Shown piece after piece: positions 56,263 through 64,000 of a stretch of 64,000 nt of DNA. Below the pieces are notes generated by a model that was not told where the DNA came from, made no database searches, and was given only the letters and a program-made list of their open reading frames with translations. This DNA is from Turritopsis dohrnii (taxonomy: Eukaryota > Cnidaria > Hydrozoa > Anthoathecata > Oceaniidae), in assembly GCA_027922465.2 (NCBI GenBank), contig BQMF02000259.1, forward strand, positions 62,001 through 126,000, in the 5' to 3' direction. Numbering within the stretch: position 1 is the stretch's first letter; each line of letters begins with the position of its first letter. A program made the translations under genes and the position numbers.

Positions 56263-56830
56263 ACAACTTGGGGATAGTGTTTTCATCCAAAACCAGACAG
56301 GAAATGCACTAAAGAGATGGGATCATACTATTGTCGCCATCGAAATCAAGGACAACGACCAATATCTTATTAAAGTTGCTGGCACTGGAAGAGTTACGCT
56401 TCGCAATAGACGTTTCCTTCGCCTCGTTGAAGTCGTCCCTACTGCCACCAAACCATTCCAGTAGCCACCAAGCTTGCGGGAGCTGAAACGACACACACTC
56501 GTCATCTTAAACGAGCCTCCTGGGGAACCAGATATTCAAGCAGCGGCAGCACCACATGAACTTCTATCTTCTTTGCCGCAACTTTTAACACCATCTGCAC
56601 CTGTTTCACCTGCCCGTTCATCACCCCCTGTAGAGCTACGGGATCATGAAAGTGACTCAATGGGTTCACATCGATCTCCGGCTGCAAACGTGGAGCCAGA
56701 GTTTGCTAAGCCAGCTGCTGGAAAACAGACCCTCCGTCGATCCACAAGAACAAAACACGCTCGTTGAGTTTACGAACCTGAAACGGGACAGTACGTTGCA
56801 CCCAGCCCATGAACTTGTGGTTGAACGTTC
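56263..56830 (+). pseudogene. Gypsy integrase C-terminal region and tail (copy B)
   Basis: Resumes with GDSVFIQNQTGNALKRWD; this copy has AGA (Arg) before WD where copy A has TGA, so copy B preserves the older reading. QYLIKVAGTGRV and a Pro/Ser-rich tail ending RRSTRTKHAR follow, with a TGA at 56765. The tail also lacks a short segment present in copy A. Confidence 0.8.
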
Positions 56831-56893
56831 ACTGTTTATTAAGATAGAACTTGTACATACTTGGGCACTATATGTCGATATATCGATTGTGCC

Positions 56894-57179
56894 CAACCTC
56901 GTTCCCAGGGCTTCTTCGAAACGAAAGAAAGCCCTGGCACAGGCCGATAAAAAATCACCCAAAATACGGGTGATTTTTTTCACTCAGCGGTCTTTTTAGG
57001 GCCTCCGTGCTTCAAAAACAAACGGCGAGTTATAATGGAAGATGTCAGCCGTTTGTTTTCAAGAATTCAATTTGCATTGGAAAAAAATGATTTAAATTCA
57101 TTAGCCAATCAGATTTTATAATGGACCAGCCTGTGCCAGGGCTTTCTTTCGTTTCGAAGAAGCCCTGGGAACGAGGTTG
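56894..57179. mobile_element. Mutator-like MITE
   Basis: A 286-bp element with near-perfect inverted ends of about 50 bases beginning CAACCTCGTTCCCAGGGC, flanked by the 10-base duplication CGATTGTGCC (56884-56893 and 57180-57189). Duplications of 9-10 bases point to the Mutator superfamily. The interior has a second GGTGATTTTTT-type inverted pair. I recall this terminal sequence as abundant in anthozoan genomes, a hint to the host. Confidence 0.85.
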
Positions 57180-57208
57180 CGATTGTGCCATAACGTTGTT
57201 AACAATCT

Positions 57209-57222
57209 GGGGGGGAGATGTA
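57209..57222 (+). promoter_or_regulatory. Gypsy polypurine tract and probable 3' LTR start
   Basis: GGGGGGGAGA at 57209-57218 is followed by TGTAGGACTATTGTG. A G-rich polypurine tract directly before a TG dinucleotide is the plus-strand primer site and LTR start of retrotransposons. It lies downstream of integrase as expected. The LTR end was not found. In copy A this region is deleted between two ACTTG-GCA repeats. Confidence 0.55.
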
Positions 57223-57724
57223 GGACTATTGTGTTTATATTGTGTTTGTATTGTATGGATATTGTTTATTTATTTATTTAGATCTTACGTTCTAAATAGA
57301 AATATTCTAACCGAACGACATAATTGTTTACTGAAATGTTATCTATACCAAGCGAGTGGATCAGTCCGAGAAGATGTTCATATGTCACGTAAGCAGAACA
57401 CACAAGAATAGGTACAACATAATGCTGAACTTGTGCATTGATATGTCTTTGGGAAATGTTCTCAAAAGAAGTCATATAAAAGCATTCTGGGAAAGGTGTG
57501 CTGATTTCAAATTTTTTCGGCAATCTTTAGTTACGGGTGGTTACGCAATTGTGAGCATCATACAACAACAATAGTTAGAAAATAGCCTCTGATTGCGCCT
57601 ACAACTGACGTCAGCCTGTAATTGAGGACACAAAATCTTGGAATTACGGACGGACAGACATACAACGCTAATGAAAGATCAGCTGCTATCGCGATGACCA
57701 ATAAATAAATAATAAAAAAAATAA

Positions 57725-59840
57725 ACTCGTAGACTAAATTGCCATTTCGGCCGAAGTAGTGGAGGAAGTAGTCCAAAGGGGTTTTAATCGGTATTCAATT
57801 TCGCTGCTGCCGCAATAAACATGAAAAAACCGACCTATTGAATTTAGCTTTGAACTTGTCTGTTATAATACCCTTTCTTCGCTTAGTTGGTTGGTTATTT
57901 CTTTGTGCCGCACTATAAAATAATTAGAATGAATAAACTTTAACCATCGTGTTAAATACGTCATAATACGCTGCTTGCTTACGTACCAGGCATTCAAGCC
58001 TGAAGGTAATAATAAATGGTATTTGCCAAATTGAATTAAAGTTAGGGGTTCAAACATTCTCCAAAACATTAGGGACAAAGGTCACAGAAATTTGCTAAAA
58101 TTTTTGGAAAATCATTGATAATACAACGAAGGTTAGGAGTTCGTTGTTTTTTTTATTCATGATAATTTGTAAACGTTCATAGTTTTAAGTCTATTTCATG
58201 TTCGTCTACACCTTTATAATCATAATTACCCCGAAATTGAGAATAGAAATTGGCCTTGGACCTTGTTCTTTCAGAATGTGAAATCTTGAAAAATCAGGGA
58301 TATCCAATGTAGGAAATTCGCAGACAAGCGTGTAATAGCATCTGTTTACCCATCATTAATTCTTGCAGAATTGGTTCAACAATATTCCCTGCAATGATTT
58401 TTGGCAACCAGCAGACAATCGCATATTTTTCTGGTGTACTTTTTGAGTTCTATAAAGCCTTGTATCCTAAAAAGTATGTGTAAAGTTTAATACACGGCAT
58501 TTTGAAAGAAATGTCTTCCTCTAACTTTGCACACCAATGTTAGGGTTTATAATGAACTTTATAACCTCTGTCTTTTATCACAGGAAATACGACACTGTAT
58601 GGTCCATTAGGCCTGGTTCAGACCTGATTACGACGATTAAAATTTACTGTAATCATCGTAATCGTCATAAACGCCTGGCGTCGTAATCATCAGGTTTGAA
58701 CCAGGCCTTACAAGCGTTCTGAAAGGTACTTCACAACAAAAGCATGAGTCATTAAAATCAATAAAAATGTTATGATGTTTGATTTTCTACTCTGCTTTCT
58801 TTAATTACAATGGCAGATTGTTCCTCAATCACATTACACTGGCTGTTTGAGATTGTTCGTTTCAATTCTTCATGAAATTCTTCATATTTCTTGCAAACCT
58901 TAAAAAGAACAAAACCAAAAAAAGTGATGATGATGCAACTTTAAAATGACAACCCCTGAAAAATAATCCCCAGAACCATAGAAATACGTATTTACGTACA
59001 TAGTACATAGAAATTTCGTATTTCTATGCCAGAACAAAATGACGTTATTCAATATACGCCTTTTGATGTAACTACATAATGACAATGTAACGACAAAACA
59101 AGTCAAGAGACGCCAAAATTTCAGTGAGACAGTTATGAAAGATTTAAAGTACCCCCTGACACCTTTACTCCCTGGAAAGCAACTGTTCGGGACTAGTTTG
59201 TGATTACCTGTTAAAGAAATAGCTTAAGCTACAGTCTTTTGTTCTTAGGCTTTTGTTCTTGTCAAATGTCAAATTTCTTAAACGTAAGCGTGCGTTGACA
59301 TGAGTATTTTCTGTCATGTTGTTTTTCTCAAAATGTTTTGAAACAAATTTGAAATATGGTGAATTTACCTGGTGGAGACCATTTAAAAGCTGGTGTCTTT
59401 GGGAGTAAATTGCATAGCAAACTGGCTAAAAGGATTACAGATCACAGAAGTACTGAACGCAAGATGAATTCAGCTCATATAATTTAAGGAACTCATTCCA
59501 GAATGCCGTGTAAACTGCGCCCAAAGAATTGGCAAGTCCTTCAAGAATACGGCTGGTGATGAGGTCATTCTATGATTGTAGAATATTTAACATGGTCACT
59601 ACGTAAGTCCGGTAATGACAAAAAGAGCTTTGCATTTAACAGGCAACCAGTGGTATAAGAACTAATATTCAGAATGTCAGATCTAAAATATTTTAACTTC
59701 TTAAAATAAGCCAAAACCGAAGCTTTTTATTAGCTGGAGAAAGTTATTACGGTAGCAGCGAAGCGAATACCGTATTAAAACACCCTTGGACTACTCCTCC
59801 TCCTCCTCCTCCTCCTACTACTACTACCGACCGAAATTTA
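57725..59840. mobile_element. TIR element, copy B
   Basis: Single-unit counterpart of 6660-10925. The left repeat (57737-57808, CCATTTCGGCCGAAG to CTGCCGCAATAAAC) is inverted at 59747-59835 (TTATTACGGTAGCAGCG to CCGACCGAAATTTAG), which contains a (CTC)n(CTA)n expansion. It contains the third Harbinger-type MITE and no transposase. Confidence 0.5.
58610..58707. mobile_element. Harbinger-type MITE, copy 3
   Basis: Same 98-bp element and TTA duplication as at 7559-7656, with a few substitutions and a compensating indel. It was present before the segmental duplication. Confidence 0.8.
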
Positions 59841-60603
59841 GCCTGTTTAGCCTGTGCAGCTTACCAATGTCGCTTCCGAAACTGCGTAAATTGCAACTTA
59901 AGAACGGAGGCTAATAATTTGTATAACTATCAAAACATTCTTTATACGTTCTTTTAGTATTTTACCATAGATTCGCCATTAAATAAACATTTTCCTATTA
60001 AAAACACGGTGGGGAACTTTAGTTGCACCTAATTTGAAACACGGTTAAAATAAACTTAAGCTTTGGTTTTGGAACGTCTTGTGTTTCGAAGTTGGAAGCT
60101 CTCTTCTTCTTGCAGTTACAAAGATTCATCAAAATTCATCGAACTTAAACCTTTTAAAAGCATTTTACATTTTTTTTATATTTTGTACGTGTGTATTCGG
60201 TTTGCTTGTCTACAAAAATGTCTTGGATTAAAGTTGGAAACGGTTTTACTTCGTTTCTTATATTTTTAGAAGACGTTTGTTTTTTTTTTCTTTTCGGTCT
60301 TACAGCTTTCTTTTTATAAAAAAAAACCCTGATATAAAAAAAAACATAGTTTCGTGTATTGTGCATATTTCTTTTGTTTGTATCAAATAGTTTTCTGGTG
60401 GTTTTAGTTAAGCCCTGTTTACACTTTTTTCAAATGAAAATTGCCTTAATTTAAGCCTAAGAGATAAACAAAGCTCGACAAAGCTTCATGGGGCTTTCAG
60501 ACTAATTAATTTAGAATCTTTTTATTTTTGTACATTGCGAGTTGAAATGCTGCTACCGTTTTGTGCCATATGGCTCTTGTTCATGTATCAAAATGAAATT
60601 AAT

Positions 60604-61347
60604 TTATGTAACCTCAAACCTGCCTCTTCCTACGAGTACTTCACCAAAGAAAAATTTTGTTAAACTTCCACGAAAGGCTGCAGTCATAACCAACAAAAAA
60701 CTTGTCCAATCTTTTTTTCCATTGTTGTCATCACGTACAATACTCACACTTCTAGCAACCAGAGCTGTATTGTAGACAAATAAGCCAACATTTCGATAGG
60801 TATACGACAGCAAAATTAAATCATACAGAACATACAAAAGTAACTTCCAAGATTTTTCATGCCTCGGTATATTTTTATCAATCCATCCTTTGACAGTAAC
60901 GCGATGGACAAAGTATATCGCAAGTCCCAACACAGAAACGGAAATGATCTCTAAAATTATCAATAGGTTTTTAAAATTTTTAAGTGAACCATGGTAAACT
61001 AAATCAGTGACTCCAGTTGATTGGAGGATTATTAATCCTGACCACACCCAAAAGTGACTAACAAAAATCAAAGATTTGAAAAACTTCGTCTTGTTATACT
61101 GTTCCCAAAAGGCGATGAGCACTAATAGAATTATTGAATTTGTAAATTCTAGTATGGCACTGGTAGCATTAACTGTATCTGAATCGCTTTGTTGCAAAAT
61201 GTCCAAGCTCTCCCCACAGTGTTCAGCGATGTGACCTTTGTAAGCGCATATTCCACTTGTAAGGAAGTTTAATGAGTTATAAACAAATCTTGTCAAACAT
61301 AAAACGAATAACGAACAACCCAGCAATTTTAACAAAACTGCAACCAT
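60604..61347 (-). CDS. Six-TM membrane protein, unrecognised
   Basis: An intact single-exon frame of 247 residues from ATG (61347) to TAA. About six hydrophobic segments are evident: residues 3-23, 60-82, 89-107, 125-147, 165-190 and 215-235. The loop between the first two has three Cys and an NAT glycosylation site. Acidic and basic residues sit between TM segments, as in a true membrane protein. I recognise no family. Its last 15 codons and 3' flank are duplicated in copy A (11671-11722), so it predates the segmental duplication. It is the only long unbroken frame in the window not belonging to a recognised mobile element, though a lineage-specific or undescribed mobile origin cannot be excluded. 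Confidence 0.65.
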   Translation of the reverse strand: MVAVLLKLLGCSLFVLCLTRFVYNSLNFLTSGICAYKGHIAEHCGESLDILQQSDSDTVNATSAILEFTNSIILLVLIAFWEQYNKTKFFKSLIFVSHFWVWSGLIILQSTGVTDLVYHGSLKNFKNLLIILEIISVSVLGLAIYFVHRVTVKGWIDKNIPRHEKSWKLLLYVLYDLILLSYTYRNVGLFVYNTALVARSVSIVRDDNNGKKDWTSFLLVMTAAFRGSLTKFFFGEVLVGRGRFEVT

Positions 61348-61984
61348 TTCTTCCTTTCAATAAAGTGATTGTTTAAAGAAGTTATTTTGAACCACTTGTT
61401 ATGAAACAAACGTGTTTTATTTATCCAGTCTCTTAGTTTTTTTTCGTGAAACTCTTCCAAGGTTCTCATTACAAAACACTCAGAAATGCATAAAACGTTT
61501 CGCTGTCACACGTCACAGGCTAATTGAATGTAATGTGTTTATTTTGTCTCTAGAAATAAACTAAAACTGCTGTAGCAAACAAAACAAACAAACAAACTTT
61601 GCAACTAACAAGTCAGAAGAAGGGTACCCCTCACCAAAGCAACAAGAAATGGGTCTTGATAGAAAACAAACGAGGTAAACAAATGATCTAATTAAATTGA
61701 ATTCCGCGAAGAGAAAACCTTATCGTTATGTAAATATTTACCGAATGACATCATCGTTTATGAAGAAACTTATAAGCAACATAACACTCACTTTTCTCCA
61801 AATTGACAAAATGACATGTAGAAACTCTGTTAATTTGGTCTGAGATAGTGAGACAACAATTACGTCATGAATCGTTCTTTCTACTGATGAAAAAGATTTT
61901 TTTAAAACAGCACCTTCGAAGACAGCAATCTGTTAGATACAATAATCAGGCTATAGAAAATTTGTTGTCATTCTATAAAGGTAT
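61348..61984. other. Upstream region of the six-TM gene
   Basis: No coding sequence. It should contain the promoter and 5' UTR of the minus-strand gene, but no clear TATA box or initiator is evident. A (CAAA)n-like run lies near 61578-61600. At 61757-61790 it shares about 30 bases with 1915-1945. Confidence 0.4.
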
Positions 61985-63060
61985 CACTGAAATGTTATCT
62001 ATACCAAGCGAGTGGATCAGTCCGAGAAGATGTTCATACGTCGTAAAGCAGAACACACAAGAATAGGTACAACAAAATGCTAAACTTGTGCATTGATCTG
62101 TCTTTGGGAAATTTTCTCAAAAGAAGTCATATAAAAGCATTCTTGGAAAACCCTGTAAAAAATTAGATAGCGAATCACAGTCAGTAGAAACGGTTTTTTT
62201 TCTAGACAAATCATCAGTGACATCAGTAGAGTTAAAATACCCACTTCCCCATCTCTGCCTGCTACTACTTCAAGTTTCAAACGCTTTTGTGCAATGTTTT
62301 TGGACCAAATGTTTTTGGACCAAATTTTGAAGGTTCTTCAATTTTCATAAACATTTGCACAAAAGACAATTGAAAGGTGCTGATTTCATATTTTGCGACA
62401 ATCTTTAGATACAGGTGGTTACAATTGTGAGCCATGTCTACTTCTTGTTCCCATTAACCCACCCACCCTCAGTCAAAATATTTCTGCATTTGCATAAAAA
62501 CAAAAACCGCTATCGTTTCTCAAATTTTTCGCTCAGTTATTCAGAACAGGCCTTGCTTATCCTCCAACATATAAAAGAATTTCAACAATGGTTGGTGCAA
62601 ATTTGTTTTGACTGTCAACAAAACTTGTCATAAGAGTTGTTTATGAAGTTATCATGTTTGTTGATATTCTGGAATTTTAGATACCTTCCAGAGTAAACCG
62701 TAAATGTTTCTTGGGTTTGGTAAAATTTTGTATCAATTTCTCTTTCTTCTCTGTTTTATTGTTAGTTAGTTCTTTGCGCAGAACTATACAATGATTACGA
62801 CAAATAAACTTTAGCCATCTATCAAACACCTTTTACGTCATAGTACTCTACTTGCCTACATATACAAGCACCTGTACACAAGCATGAATGTAATAATTGC
62901 GACTTATCATCCATTCATTACTGCAGAGTTGTTCAAACATCTCGTGCATTTTTTATTAGATTTTAGAAGGGTATTTCCCCTGTCATTGTTAACACACTTG
63001 ACTCTTGCTGCACCCACGGCGTTACTTCTTCCTTCATTGAAGTGTGATCTATTGTCAAAT
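61985..63060 (+). repeat. Diverged third copy of the gypsy-tail flank
   Basis: 61985-62130 matches 57330-57490 (CTGAAATGTTATCTATACCA onward), 62375-62435 matches 57495-57560 after about 200 extra bases, and 62750-62930 weakly matches 57885-58060. It is an older paralogue of part of the duplicated segment and has no genes. Confidence 0.65.
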
Positions 63061-63392
63061 GTTTGATGAAGAAAGGTCTGGGGCGAGGGCGGCGCTTATT
63101 ATTACAATAACGTCTGAGCTATTGTATACCTTATCGGGGGAAAAAAGTCGGGGGAAATTTTTGGTCGGGTGCAGAAAAGTTTGGGGGAAATTTGGTTGGG
63201 GAAAATTTTATTCGATATAATTCGTTAAAAGTGCTTTCATTGTTGGAACTTTGTAATAAGTTGCAATTCTTATAAAAAAACAGTGAAATTGTGGCAACGT
63301 GTACAAAAGAACGTTGTATAAACTAATCAAGACATCGATAAGCAGTAAGACTTTCCCGTAAGTCATTCTTCTTAGCTAAATTAATATTATAC
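63061..63392. other. G-rich imperfect repeats, non-coding
   Basis: Motifs of the form TCGGGGGAAA recur four times at 63133-63210 with small changes, echoing the G-rich element at 11726-12793. No gene. Confidence 0.45.
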
Positions 63393-63530
63393 TAGCTAGT
63401 AGTTTCCACTATAAATGCGCCCGTATTAGGTTATGATATGCCACATTTCTTTCACGGAGAATTATTTAAGTAGAAACGGCTACTTTCTCGCGCCGAAATA
63501 ATCCACCTCAACTTTTCAAAACAATGTGTT

Positions 63531-64000
63531 ACCTTGTCGGCCCTTTTTACGCCGGCCCTAATGTGGCGTTAATTTTGGTGCACGGCTAAAAATGGGCCGG
63601 CGTAAAAAGGGACAAAAAATGGAAATTTTTCAAAAAATCGGCGTTATTTTTTAAAGTTGAAATTTGGATTTGAAAAAATGAAACAAACTTTAGATGTGAA
63701 AGAACTCTTTGGAGACAATGAAGAGTCAGATGAAGGGGAAGTTGAAGCAGAAATAGAGATAGAATCAGATGACGATGAGGGAATTAGAGAAAATAATGAA
63801 GCATTAATGAAAAAGAGGACAAAATAGCTGTAATAGATTAAGTCTTACGATGAATTAGATGATATATATTAGAAGACATTTGTAGTATAAGTTAAAATTT
63901 GAACAAAAAAAGTGAAAAATAGTGCTTTTTTTCTTTTTTACTTTTGAGGCGTAAATAACGGCCCTAAGTGGCGTTAAAACAAAATCTTGGGGTGGCGGAA
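63531..64000. mobile_element. MITE with GGCCCTTTTTACGCCGGCCC ends, copy 2 (cut by window end)
   Basis: Matches 45372-45840 with a few substitutions and small deletions in the non-coding part. The right end lies beyond the window. Confidence 0.8.
63678..63827 (+). CDS. Acidic micro-ORF, second copy
   Basis: Same 49-residue acidic frame as at 45519-45668, with three substitutions (two silent, one Val/Ile) and no indel, whereas surrounding non-coding sequence has several indels. Function unknown. Confidence 0.45.
   Translation: MKQTLDVKELFGDNEESDEGEVEAEIEIESDDDEGIRENNEALMKKRTK

Larger units (their letters stand above)
49979..60652 (+). repeat. Segmental duplication, copy B
   Basis: Counterpart of 31-11722. 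Differences from copy A: about 320 extra bases at 51021-51342; loss of gag to early pol (join near 51787); a LINE at 54245-56262; extra sequence at 56868-57430 including a Mutator-like MITE and the gypsy polypurine tract; a single unit of the 2168-bp duplication. It runs into the intact membrane-protein gene at its right end. Confidence 0.85.

Noticed and set aside
57121..57411. 96-codon frame across the Mutator-like MITE end and the polypurine tract
   Set aside because: It begins in the MITE terminal repeat and crosses the LTR start; no recognisable protein.

Overview
This is AT-rich eukaryotic nuclear DNA, very probably from an invertebrate animal and most plausibly a cnidarian. The evidence is circumstantial. 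It includes a Helentron with an N-terminal cysteine-protease domain, a THAP/YqaJ ISL2EU transposon, a DIRS retrotransposon, a terminal-repeat family beginning CAACCTCGTTCCCAGGGC that I associate with anthozoan genomes, and a beta-helix/multi-pass membrane protein of a type common in cnidarians. There are no bacterial operons, ribosome-binding sites or CRISPR arrays. Most of the window is layered mobile DNA in various stages of decay, with two good candidate host genes.

Layout. (1) 31-11722 and 49979-60652 are two direct copies of one roughly 10-11 kb segment holding a decayed Ty3/gypsy element, a terminal-inverted-repeat element, a Harbinger-type MITE, and the 3' end of a membrane-protein gene (whole only at 60604-61347). 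Copy A carries a nearly identical 2168-bp tandem duplication. Copy B carries a LINE insertion, a Mutator-like MITE and a deletion of gag through early pol. (2) 11726-13480 holds a G-rich element with an embedded tRNA-type SINE, a Polinton-like integrase relic and a (CAT)n tract. (3) 13863-23590 is a Helentron whose ORF runs protease, basic repeats, Cys-rich region, DUF6570-like, HUH Rep, Pif1 helicase, EEP endonuclease. A 3866-bp ISL2EU transposon (14458-18323) is nested in its protease region. (4) 26191-27273 is a foldback element with long arrays of a palindromic unit, a 6-bp target duplication and an empty copy of its target next door. (5) 30342-34801 (minus) is a beta-helix/multi-TM surface protein interrupted by one in-frame TGA. 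(6) 34850-39486 is a DIRS element with its inverted terminal repeats and internal complementary region visible. (7) 40600-49978 is a field of MITEs, palindromes and minisatellites. (8) 60604-64000 holds the intact six-TM gene and diverged copies of repeats seen earlier in the window.

How the parts relate. The nesting gives relative ages: gypsy insertion, then the segmental duplication, then the LINE and (separately) the 2168-bp tandem duplication; Helentron before ISL2EU; a tandem repeat before the foldback element. Almost every autonomous element carries stops or frameshifts, so none looks active as read. Functions are assigned from motifs visible in the translation, without database searches. 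Exact element ends are given only where terminal repeats or target duplications could be read.
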